A stretch of 6,097 nucleotides of DNA from Rubrobacter sp. (GCA_016781635.1 JADDPY010000093.1:1-6097), one strand, 5' to 3'; positions 1 to 5,911 are shown, numbered from the stretch's first letter. Numbers and translations: made by a program. Notes: a model not told the origin generated them from the sequence alone.

Positions 1-39
1 GTCCTCGAGTTCTTCGAGATCGTCGAGGTCCCGAGGTAA
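1..39 (+). CDS. infB: Translation initiation factor IF-2, C-terminal end (partial)
   Basis: The window opens inside a reading frame that encodes VLEFFEIVEVPR and stops at TAA 37-39. An acidic, aromatic ending of the type 'fe.vEV.R' is characteristic of the last beta strand of domain IV of IF-2, the domain that binds the formyl-methionyl group of initiator tRNA. Only 12 residues are visible, so identification rests on this short ending plus context: infB directly precedes ylxP and rbfA in many Gram-positive genomes. The GTPase part lies upstream of the window. The gap to the next gene is only 15 nt, so the genes are almost certainly co-transcribed. Confidence 0.8.
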   Translation, partial: VLEFFEIVEVPR

Positions 40-54
40 GGGGCCCTTACTAAG

Positions 55-336
55 TTGTTCTGCGCGGTGAGGCTGGAGCTGGAGCTACCCTTCAGCTCCA
101 GCTTGAAGCACAAGCGCCAGACCCTCCGGTCTCTCAAGGACAGGCTCCGCCGCAAGAACGTCTCCGTTATCGAGGCGGGTTATCAGGACACCTGGCAGAG
201 GGCGACCGTCGAGTTCGCCTTCGCCGCGTTAGACCGATCCTCCCTGGAGGAGAAGCGAGAAGAGATACGCCGTTCGCTCCTCAACTACGAGGAGCTTGCC
301 GTTCTGCAGTGGCGGGAGGAGTTCGTAAAGCTATGA
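55..336 (+). CDS. ylxP: DUF503 family protein (YlxP-like)
   Basis: This 93-residue protein matches the small DUF503/YlxP family in length and pattern: a first beta strand (CAVRLELELP), the family signature SSSLKHKRQTLRSLKDRLRRK at about residues 14-34, then NVSVIEAGYQDTWQRATVEFAF and a C-terminal helical part. YlxP members sit between infB and rbfA in many Gram-positive genomes. Their biochemical role is poorly defined; involvement in translation or ribosome assembly is inferred from location. The start is TTG 55, because the first strand begins there and no ATG is available; AAGGGG at 38-43, 11 nt upstream, is only a modest ribosome-binding site. The stop TGA 334-336 overlaps the rbfA ATG (ATGA). 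A strong inverted repeat lies within codons 8-17. Confidence 0.88.
   Translation: MFCAVRLELELPFSSSLKHKRQTLRSLKDRLRRKNVSVIEAGYQDTWQRATVEFAFAALDRSSLEEKREEIRRSLLNYEELAVLQWREEFVKL
77..103 (+). repeat. Perfect 10-bp inverted repeat (potential RNA hairpin) in ylxP 5' end
   Basis: AGCTGGAGCT at 77-86 is the exact reverse complement of AGCTCCAGCT at 94-103, leaving a 7-nt loop ACCCTTC (87-93). In RNA the stem can extend by one G-U pair (76 with 104). The left arm is part of a 6-bp direct repeat (GCTGGA at 72-77 and 78-83), so a slipped pairing with a larger loop is also possible. The repeat is fully coding (LEL and SSSL of DUF503), and no U tract follows, so it is not a classic terminator. It begins 22 nt after the first base of the weak TTG start, where it could influence ribosome loading. 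Confidence 0.6.
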
Positions 337-695
337 GCGAACGCACGCGGAAAATAGAATCGCAGCTCAAGGAGATCGTGGGGGAGGAGCTTTCCTCCCT
401 CTCGGACCCGCGCATAAACGGCCTGGTGACGGTTACGGCGGTCCGCGTGAGCCCGGACATCGGAAACGCGACGGTCTTTTACAGCCTGCTCGCCGGGGAG
501 GACGCCGCGGAGGCCCAGGTTGGCCTGGACAGCGCCGCCGGCCGCGTTCAGAGCGCCGTCGGACGCCAAATGCGCATCAGGCGCACGCCGCGCCTGCATT
601 TCCAGCCGGACCCGATCGTGGACAACGTCGACCGGATAAACGCGGCGCTCAGAGACATAAGGAAGACGGGAGAAGATGGAGACAAGGACCAATAA
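333..695 (+). CDS. rbfA: 30S ribosome-binding factor RbfA
   Basis: This 120-residue protein has the usual length of RbfA, a single KH-like domain that binds the 30S subunit and promotes late 16S rRNA maturation. Visible signatures are the N-terminal helix SERTRKIESQLKEIVGEELSSL, the central DPRINGLVTVTAVRVSPD (about residues 25-42), NATVFYSLLAG, and the C-terminal RIRRTPRLHFQPDPIVDN block followed by a short acidic tail. ATG 333 is chosen because GGGAGGAG lies at 314-321, 11 nt upstream; the earlier in-frame GTG at 309 would place that site inside the coding region and add eight atypical residues. It overlaps ylxP by ATGA, and its last 20 nt overlap the start of nrnA, implying coupled translation. 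Confidence 0.95.
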   Translation: MSERTRKIESQLKEIVGEELSSLSDPRINGLVTVTAVRVSPDIGNATVFYSLLAGEDAAEAQVGLDSAAGRVQSAVGRQMRIRRTPRLHFQPDPIVDNVDRINAALRDIRKTGEDGDKDQ

Positions 696-1656
696 CACCA
701 CGCGCGAGATAGCCGACCTCCTGAAGAGCCTCGACAAGGTCGCCGTGACCACCCACGTGGGTGCCGACGGCGACGCCATAGGCTCCTCGGCCGCTCTCGT
801 GCGCCTTATGCGCTCTCTGGGCGCTGAGGCCGTGTTCTGCCACCGCGAGCCCGTCCCGAACTACCTGCGATGGCTCGTGCCCGGCGAGGCCCTGCCCGAG
901 CTTCCGCCCGACCACGACCTCCTCGTGGTCGACACCTCGCGCGCCGACAGGGTCGGGGTCGACTACGAGGGTGTCCCGGTTCGCCTGAACCTCGACCACC
1001 ACGCGGATAACCCGCTGTACGGCGAGTACAACCTCGTCGACGGCACGGCGGCGGCGAGCGCCCAGATTGTCGCTTCCCTCTACAAAGAATGCGGCGTTCC
1101 CCTGGAAAAGGACTCGGCGACGGCTATCTACACCGGTGTCTCGACGGACACGGGCGGCTTTCGCTTCCGCAACGTCTCGCCCGCCGCCCATGAGCTTGTC
1201 GCCGACCTCCTTCGGGCGGGCGTCGTGCCCGCCGAGGTGGACGACCGCATCAACCGCACCGGGACCGTCCCGCAGCTCAAGATAGTGGGTGCATCCCTCG
1301 CGAACGCCGAGCGCCACGGCAACGCCATCATCTCGACGGTCGATAACGACGACTACGAGCGCACGGGGGCTTCGGAGCTCGACTCGAAGGAATCCATAGA
1401 TCGCCTGCGCACCGTGGCCGGGGTCGAGGTCGTGGCGCACCTGCGCGAGGTTGAGGGAGGCACGAAGGGCAGCCTGCGCTCCGAGAGCGTGGACGTCTCC
1501 GAGGTCGCGCGCCGCTTCGGCGGGGGTGGCCACCGGCTCGCCGCCGGCTTTACCGTCCGCGGCAAGAAGCCCGACGAGGCCAAGGCGGAGCTTCTCGACG
1601 CTTTGAAGGGCGTCGTGGACCTAGGCGAGGGCTCGGAGAACGGCGGCGCGAGATAG
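676..1656 (+). CDS. nrnA: DHH/DHHA1 phosphoesterase, NrnA-like oligoribonuclease / pAp phosphatase
   Basis: This 326-residue protein belongs to the DHH-DHHA1 family. Metal-binding motifs appear in order: H27-V-G-A-D31-G-D33-A, D86 in VVDTS, the D107-H108-H109 triad, and D158 in STDTGGFRF. The C-terminal DHHA1 domain carries FGGGGHRLAAGF at about 281-292, the substrate-phosphate-binding loop. NrnA enzymes degrade 2-5 nt oligoribonucleotides and often dephosphorylate pAp; some relatives act on cyclic dinucleotide products, so substrate choice cannot be fixed from sequence. Motif I reads GADGDA rather than the common NPDGDA, but both aspartates are kept. ATG 676 lies within the rbfA end (20-nt overlap), with GGGAG at 668-672 only 3 nt upstream and GGAAG at 661-665 further off. 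It sits between rbfA and truB, a common Gram-positive arrangement. The last ten residues (GEGSENGGAR) are a flexible tail. Confidence 0.93.
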   Translation: METRTNNTTREIADLLKSLDKVAVTTHVGADGDAIGSSAALVRLMRSLGAEAVFCHREPVPNYLRWLVPGEALPELPPDHDLLVVDTSRADRVGVDYEGVPVRLNLDHHADNPLYGEYNLVDGTAAASAQIVASLYKECGVPLEKDSATAIYTGVSTDTGGFRFRNVSPAAHELVADLLRAGVVPAEVDDRINRTGTVPQLKIVGASLANAERHGNAIISTVDNDDYERTGASELDSKESIDRLRTVAGVEVVAHLREVEGGTKGSLRSESVDVSEVARRFGGGGHRLAAGFTVRGKKPDEAKAELLDALKGVVDLGEGSENGGAR

Positions 1657-1671
1657 CCGCAGCCGGTCGGC

Positions 1672-1680
1672 AGGAGGAGG
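1672..1680 (+). promoter_or_regulatory. Strong ribosome-binding site defining the truB start
   Basis: AGGAGGAGG at 1672-1680 is the best Shine-Dalgarno match in the window and lies just after the nrnA stop. It sits 5 nt upstream of the in-frame CTG at 1686, an ideal spacing. A GTG directly after it (1681-1683) is in the wrong frame and stops after 14 codons at TAG 1723-1725. This site therefore argues for CTG as the truB initiation codon. Confidence 0.7.
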
Positions 1681-1685
1681 GTGAA

Positions 1686-2570
1686 CTGCCTCTCTCCGGG
1701 CCGCTCACGGGTGCCCTGCTGCTAGATAAACCGACCGGCATCACGAGTGCCCGGGCCGTCGCCCGCGTCAAGCGTCTTCTGCCGAAGGGGACCAAGATCG
1801 GGCACACCGGCACCCTCGACCCCCTCGCATCGGGCCTCCTCGTCCTACTCCTGGGCCGCGCGACGCGCCTCTCCCGCTACGTCACCGGCCTTGACAAGTC
1901 CTATGCCGCCACGGCGGCCTTGGGCGCCGTCTCCGATACCCTGGACGCCGAAGGCTCCATAACGCCGCTGCCCGACGCCCAGATCCCCACGGAGGATGAG
2001 CTACGCGCCGCCACGCGCTCCTTCACCGGGGACCTCCTACAAGTTCCGCCGATGGCATCCGCCGTAAAGGTCGGCGGCGAACGGCTCTACAAAGCCCACC
2101 GCCGGGGCGAAAAAGTCGAGCGGGAGGCCCGGCTCGTAACCGTCCACGCCCTCGACCTGCTCTCCTACGACGAAGGTCAGGCAACCGCGACCTTCCACAT
2201 CCGCTGCGGCAGCGGCACGTACGCGCGGTCCCTGATCTCGGACCTCGCTACCTCACTCGGAACCGGTGCCTACCTAACCGCCCTCCGCAGAACCGAAGTC
2301 GGCCACCTCTCCGTGGAAGGAGCACCCGTCCCCGAGACCCTCGCCCCCGATCCCCTTCATAACCGCATAATACATTCACGCGACGTGGTAGGGCATTTAT
2401 CTGGCGTGGAGGTATCCGCGGAGGAGCGCTTCGCCGTTTGTAATGGCCAGAAGATGGCCGCTTTTGGTGTTGACGGTCATTATCGGGTGGAGTGCGGTGA
2501 CGAGTTTCTGGCCGTTTATCGAGACGACGGGGAGATCTCACGGGCGGAGGTCGTGTTGTGCGCGGGGTAG
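1686..2570 (+). CDS. truB: tRNA pseudouridine(55) synthase TruB (probable CTG start)
   Basis: TruB isomerises U55 to pseudouridine in the T-loop of tRNAs. From CTG 1686 the product is 294 residues, normal for the family. Signatures are ALLLDKPTGITS (about 10-21), the catalytic loop GHTGTLDPLASG with nucleophile D45, KSYAAT with Y73, QVPPMASAVKVGG (119-131), and CGSGTYARSLISDLA (174-188). A C-terminal PUA-like segment follows (about 245-294). The frame has no ATG, GTG or TTG before TTG 1920, which is residue 79 and lies beyond the catalytic Asp, so initiation there would give a dead enzyme. CTG 1686 is chosen for its strong ribosome-binding site; a start-region sequencing error is the alternative. 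The stop overlaps ribF by 13 nt. Base skew changes sharply near 2390, but the reading frame and domain order remain intact. Confidence 0.9.
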   Translation: MPLSGPLTGALLLDKPTGITSARAVARVKRLLPKGTKIGHTGTLDPLASGLLVLLLGRATRLSRYVTGLDKSYAATAALGAVSDTLDAEGSITPLPDAQIPTEDELRAATRSFTGDLLQVPPMASAVKVGGERLYKAHRRGEKVEREARLVTVHALDLLSYDEGQATATFHIRCGSGTYARSLISDLATSLGTGAYLTALRRTEVGHLSVEGAPVPETLAPDPLHNRIIHSRDVVGHLSGVEVSAEERFAVCNGQKMAAFGVDGHYRVECGDEFLAVYRDDGEISRAEVVLCAG

Positions 2571-3445
2571 TGGTTGCGCTCGGGAACTTCGACGGGGTGC
2601 ATCTCGGGCACCAGGCGGTGATCCGGCGCGCGGTCGAGGAGGGGCGCGTTCGGGGGACCCGGGTGGTCGCGGCGACCTTTGATCCCCATCCGAGGGAGGT
2701 CCTGTGGCCGGGGAAGGGGCCCAAGCTGTTGACGACCCCGGAGGTCAAGCGAGAGTTGCTGCTCCTCTACGGGGCCGACGAGGTTCGTGAGATCCTGTTC
2801 GACGAGTCCCTCTCCAAGAAGAGCCCGGAGGAGTTCGTGCGCGACGTGCTCGTCGGTGGTCTCGGTGCTGCGGCGGTGGTCGTGGGGGAGAACTTCCGGT
2901 ACGGATACCGGGCGGCGGGAAACTTCGAGAGCCTGGAGCGCCACATGCGTGAGGTGGGCGGACGGGCTTATGCCGTCTCGATTCTTGCCGTCGGCGAGGA
3001 CGTCAGCTCCACCCGGATACGAGAGTTGATCGCGGGGGGCGAGGTGCGGGAGGCGGCGAGGTTGCTCGGGCGGGCACCCTCGCTGCGTGGGGAGGTCGTC
3101 GTCGGGGATGAGCGGGGGCGTCAGATCGGCTTCCCTACCGCGAACGTCTTTCAGGACCCGCGTGTCGTCGTGCCGGGTACGGGGGTTTACGCCGGGCATG
3201 TGACGGTGGACGGTGAGAAGTACGGTGCGTGTACGAACGTAGGGGAGGCGCCGACGTTCGAGAGGCGCGAGAGGCGCGTCGAGGCTTATCTGATCGGGTT
3301 CGAGGGCGATTTGTACGGGAAGGTCGTCGACGTGAGCTTTTTGGAGAAGCTCAGGGGGGAGAAGCGGTTTTCCGGGATCGACGAGTTAAAGGCGCAGATA
3401 GGTCGCGACGTCGAGGAGGCACGGGGGGTGATCGGGGTGGTTTAG
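2558..3445 (+). CDS. ribF: Bifunctional riboflavin kinase / FAD synthetase RibF
   Basis: This 295-residue enzyme phosphorylates riboflavin to FMN and adenylylates FMN to FAD in the cytoplasm. The N-terminal FMN adenylyltransferase domain shows LGNFDGVHLGHQ (8-19), ATFDPHPREVL (39-49), VGENFRYGYRAAGN (109-122) and SSTRIRELI (150-158). The C-terminal riboflavin kinase domain shows GRQIGFPTAN (187-196), GVYAGHV (209-215), TNVGEAPTF (226-234) and VEAYLIGFEGDLYG, in which E242 is the expected catalytic base. Start GTG 2558 has GGAGG at 2546-2550, 7 nt upstream, and overlaps the truB end by 13 nt, so translation is probably coupled. A 9-bp tandem duplication (3260-3277) encodes ERRERR at 235-240, in the loop just before the catalytic glutamate. 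Position between truB and rpsO is the standard Gram-positive arrangement. Confidence 0.95.
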   Translation: MRGVVVALGNFDGVHLGHQAVIRRAVEEGRVRGTRVVAATFDPHPREVLWPGKGPKLLTTPEVKRELLLLYGADEVREILFDESLSKKSPEEFVRDVLVGGLGAAAVVVGENFRYGYRAAGNFESLERHMREVGGRAYAVSILAVGEDVSSTRIRELIAGGEVREAARLLGRAPSLRGEVVVGDERGRQIGFPTANVFQDPRVVVPGTGVYAGHVTVDGEKYGACTNVGEAPTFERRERRVEAYLIGFEGDLYGKVVDVSFLEKLRGEKRFSGIDELKAQIGRDVEEARGVIGVV

Positions 3446-3464
3446 CGGGACCGCCCGGCCCTTG

Positions 3465-3473
3465 TGGTAGCAT
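3465..3473 (+). promoter_or_regulatory. Candidate extended -10 promoter for rpsO-pnp
   Basis: TGGTAGCAT fits an extended -10 element (TGn followed by TAnnnT; -10 hexamer TAGCAT 3468-3473). The region 17 nt upstream (GCGGGA, 3445-3450) is a poor -35 match, so the promoter would rely on the extended -10. A start near 3480 would give a leader of about 50 nt before rpsO. It lies in the longest gap of the window, and a separate promoter before rpsO-pnp is known in other bacteria. This is inferred from motif and position only. Confidence 0.4.
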
Positions 3474-3493
3474 ACAGGGTGAGAAGAAACAGG

Positions 3494-3504
3494 TTTAGTC
3501 TAAA
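3494..3504 (+). repeat. Short palindrome in the rpsO leader
   Basis: TTTAGTCTAAA is an 11-nt palindrome with a single central base. As RNA it could form only a four-pair stem with a GTC loop, made of A-U pairs, so it is weak as a structure. It stands out because it is AT-rich within GC-rich surroundings and lies between the candidate promoter and the ribosome-binding site of rpsO. A DNA- or protein-binding role is possible but unsupported. Confidence 0.3.
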
Positions 3505-3530
3505 AGATATCAAAGAGGAGAAAGAAGAAG

Positions 3531-3797
3531 TTGGCGGTTGTCGAGAACAAAGAGGCGATAATTTCGGAGTACGCGCTAGGCGAGGGTGACACTGGTTCGC
3601 CCGAGGTCCAGGTTGCGGTGTTGAGCACGCGCATCAGGCACCTCACGGAGCACCTGCGCGTCCACAAGCACGATTACCATTCCAGGCGGGGGCTTTTGAA
3701 GCTCGTCGGCAAGAGGCGCCGGCTTCTGAAGTACCTTCAAAGCAAGGATGTCGAGCGTTACCGTTCGATCATCTCCAGGCTCGGTCTGCGCCGCTAG
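3531..3797 (+). CDS. rpsO: 30S ribosomal protein S15
   Basis: This 88-residue protein is the normal S15 length. It shows the family blocks [23 protein letters not shown] (about 20-42), the [25 protein letters not shown] segment that contacts 16S rRNA helices 20-22, and the ending [13 protein letters not shown]15 is a primary binder that organises the central domain of the 30S subunit. The start is TTG 3531, giving [10 protein letters not shown]; the ribosome-binding site AGAGGAG lies at 3514-3520, 10 nt upstream. The gene is preceded by an 85-nt gap with a candidate promoter and followed by pnp, a pairing conserved across bacteria. In several species S15 represses its own mRNA through a leader structure; no known motif of that type is recognisable here. 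Confidence 0.97.
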   Translation: MAVVENKEAIISEYALGEGDTGSPEVQVAVLSTRIRHLTEHLRVHKHDYHSRRGLLKLVGKRRRLLKYLQSKDVERYRSIISRLGLRR

Positions 3798-3813
3798 GGT
3801 AGCGCTACCGCGG
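3791..3813 (+). repeat. Palindrome / hairpin in the rpsO-pnp junction
   Basis: GGTAGCGCTACC at 3798-3809 is a perfect 12-nt palindrome starting right after the rpsO stop. Flanking CCGC (3791-3794) and GCGG (3810-3813) can add four pairs, bulging out the stop codon TAG (3795-3797). The only T run, TTTT at 3821-3824, starts 7 nt beyond the stem, so termination would be weak at best. In Escherichia coli the rpsO-pnp junction holds an attenuating terminator and an RNase III site used for PNPase autoregulation; an analogous processing or stabilising role here is an inference. Confidence 0.45.
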
Positions 3814-3850
3814 ATCTGAGTTTTCTAAAGAAGCAAGAGGAGAAAAGAAT

Positions 3851-5911
3851 ATGCGTTTAGAGATACCGGTAGGTGAGCGCTCGATCGTGCTCGAGACCGG
3901 GAAGATGGCGCGTCAGGCGGGGGGCTCCGTCATGGCGCGTCTCGGTGACACCGTGGTGCTGTCCACGGCGACGGGTTCGTCTTCTCCGAGGCCCGGGGTT
4001 AACTTTCTGCCCCTGAGCGTGGACATCGAGGAGCGGATGGCGGCGGCCGGCAAGATCCCGGGCGGCTTCATCAAGCGCGAGGGGAGGCCTTCGGAGAGGG
4101 CGACCCTCACCGCGAGGCTCACGGACAGGCCGATAAGGCCGCTGTTCCCGAAGGGCTATCGCAACGAGATTCAGGTCGTGGGGACCGTCTTCGCGGCGGA
4201 TCAGGAGACGCCGTACGACACGGTCAGCATGGTCGGGGCTTCGGCCGCGCTCTCGCTCTCGGACATACCTTTCGACGGCCCGATAGGGGCTGTGCGCGTC
4301 GGTCGTTCGCTTGACGGGGATTTTATCCTCAACCCGACCTACGAGCAGATCGACGAGAGCGACCTCGACCTCGTGGTGGCGGGGACGAAGGAGGCCATTA
4401 CGATGGTCGAGGCGGGCGCGAACGAGGTGCCCGAGGAGGTCATGGTCGACGCGATGCTCGTCGCCCAGGAGGCCATCCGTGGAATCGCCGAGGCCATCGA
4501 GGGCTACGCGGCCGAATACGGCAAGCCCAAGCGTGAGTTCGTCGAGGCCTCGGACGAGAACCGGTTCCTCGACGACATGAGGACGCGTTACCTCGACAGG
4601 GTCAAGGACGCTATAGTCAACCCCGACCGTCAGGCTCGTGGCGAGGCGATGGAGAATCTCAAGGCCGAGCTTATCGAGGGGCGCGACGAGGAAGAGGCCG
4701 AGCAGATCCGCGCGGCCCTAAGCGTCCTCCAGAAGGAGGCGTTCCGCAAGCTCTACGTGGAGGACCGCAAGAGGACCGACCTTCGGGCGATGGACGAGAT
4801 CCGCCCGACGACCGCGGAGGTCGGGCTTATCCCCAGGGTGCACGGCTCGGCGCTGTTCACGCGCGGCGAGACTCAGGCCCTGTCGGAGCTTGCGTTGGCG
4901 GACCTCGGGCTCTCCCAGAGGCTCGACACGATAGAGCCGATCACCGGCAAGCGTTACATGCACCACTACAACTTCCCGCCCTACTCCACCGGCGAGACCG
5001 GCAGGGTCGGGACCCCCAGGCGTCGTGAGATCGGCCACGGTGCGCTCGCCGAGCGCGCCATCGTTCCGGTGCTCCCCGCCGAGGACGTCTTCCCGTATGC
5101 CATGAGGATCGTGTCGGACATCCTGGAGTCGAACGGCTCTTCTTCGATGGCCAGCGTCTGCGGCTCGACGCTGTCGCTCATGCAGGGCGGCGTGCCGATC
5201 AAGGCTCCCGTTGCTGGTGTTGCGATGGGCCTTGTGAAGGAGGGCGACGACTACGTCATCCTCACGGACATCCAGGGTCTCGAGGACCACAACGGCGACA
5301 TGGACTTCAAGGTCGCGGGGACGCGCGACGGGATCACGGCGCTCCAGATGGACATGAAGATCACGGGCGTTTCGGCCGAGCTTCTGAGGGAGGCGCTGGC
5401 GCAGGCCAAGAAGGGCCGCGTGGAGCTTCTGGACATCATGCGCGAGGTCATCGCCGAGCCTCGGGCCGAGGTCTCGGACTTCGCGCCGAGGGTCGAGGTC
5501 TTGAAGATCCCGACGGACAAGATCGGGCTCCTCATCGGCCCGGGCGGTAAGACCATCAACGCCCTGCAGGACCAGTTCGGGGTAAACATCTCCGTCGAGG
5601 ACGACGGGACGGTCTACGTTTCCGGCGAGGGCGCGGTCACCAAGGAGGCCGCCCAGGCCATCAACGGGATGACAAAGGACGTCGAGGCCGGCGAGATCTA
5701 CAACGGCAAGGTCGTCAAGACCACGAACTTCGGCGCCTTCGTCGAGCTCACCCCCGGCCGCGACGGGCTCGTGCACATCTCCCGGCTCGCCCCGGGCAAG
5801 GGGCGGGTCGAGCGGGTCGAGGACGTCGTCACCGAGGGCGACCGGGTGAAGGTGCGGGTGCTCGAGATAGACAAGCAGAACCGCATCTCGCTAGAGAAGC
5901 TGGAGGACTAG
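3851..5911 (+). CDS. pnp: Polyribonucleotide nucleotidyltransferase (PNPase)
   Basis: This 686-residue enzyme degrades RNA 3' to 5' phosphorolytically, releasing nucleoside diphosphates, as a ring-shaped trimer. The first RNase PH domain (about 1-140) contains FIKREGRPSE (73-82) and DRPIRPLFP (92-100). A helical linker follows (about 150-300). The second RNase PH domain (about 310-540) contains FTRGETQAL (336-344), RREIGHG (391-397), SVCGSTLSLM (435-444), IKAPVAGVAMGL (450-461) and EDHNGDMDFKVAG (478-490), whose D479, D485 and K487 match the catalytic site. A KH domain with IGPGGKTI (562-569) and an S1 domain (about 614-684, NFGAFVELTPGRDGLVHIS) complete it. The usual R-x-DGR block before the second core reads RTDLR (308-312). 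It ends right after S1, without the C-terminal extension of many actinobacterial homologues. ATG 3851 has AGAGGAG at 3836-3842, 8 nt upstream. Confidence 0.98.
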   Translation: MRLEIPVGERSIVLETGKMARQAGGSVMARLGDTVVLSTATGSSSPRPGVNFLPLSVDIEERMAAAGKIPGGFIKREGRPSERATLTARLTDRPIRPLFPKGYRNEIQVVGTVFAADQETPYDTVSMVGASAALSLSDIPFDGPIGAVRVGRSLDGDFILNPTYEQIDESDLDLVVAGTKEAITMVEAGANEVPEEVMVDAMLVAQEAIRGIAEAIEGYAAEYGKPKREFVEASDENRFLDDMRTRYLDRVKDAIVNPDRQARGEAMENLKAELIEGRDEEEAEQIRAALSVLQKEAFRKLYVEDRKRTDLRAMDEIRPTTAEVGLIPRVHGSALFTRGETQALSELALADLGLSQRLDTIEPITGKRYMHHYNFPPYSTGETGRVGTPRRREIGHGALAERAIVPVLPAEDVFPYAMRIVSDILESNGSSSMASVCGSTLSLMQGGVPIKAPVAGVAMGLVKEGDDYVILTDIQGLEDHNGDMDFKVAGTRDGITALQMDMKITGVSAELLREALAQAKKGRVELLDIMREVIAEPRAEVSDFAPRVEVLKIPTDKIGLLIGPGGKTINALQDQFGVNISVEDDGTVYVSGEGAVTKEAAQAINGMTKDVEAGEIYNGKVVKTTNFGAFVELTPGRDGLVHISRLAPGKGRVERVEDVVTEGDRVKVRVLEIDKQNRISLEKLED

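Noticed and set aside
649..1533. 294-codon open frame on the minus strand opposite rbfA/nrnA
   Set aside because: It lies opposite clearly conserved genes; high-GC third positions suppress stops on the opposite strand. The product is low-complexity and rich in Val, Ala, Arg and Asp with no recognisable domain.
1681..1725. GTG 1681 as the truB start
   Set aside because: It follows the ribosome-binding site directly but is out of frame with truB and stops after 14 codons. It is retained only as an alternative if the sequence has an indel.
2356..2403. Possible internal promoter for ribF in the AT-richer linker of truB (CATAAT at 2366-2371)
   Set aside because: There is no credible -35 element at the right spacing and ribF is translationally coupled to truB; the patch may only be a poorly constrained linker.
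1920..2570. A short truB starting at TTG 1920
   Set aside because: It would lose the catalytic Asp and the LDKPTG region, which are intact and in frame upstream; the TTG is simply leucine 79.
3446..3457. Possible terminator after ribF (CGGG, ACCG loop, CCCG)
   Set aside because: The stem is only four pairs and no T tract follows; the region instead leads into a promoter-like element.
3229..3498. 89-codon plus-strand frame overlapping the ribF end and the leader
   Set aside because: It is an out-of-frame shadow of ribF, rich in Arg and Gly, with no domain, and it lacks support from any conserved pattern.
4718..5776. 352-codon open frame on the minus strand opposite pnp
   Set aside because: Same antisense artefact over the most conserved gene in the window; composition is Arg/Asp/Leu/Val-rich with no family motif.
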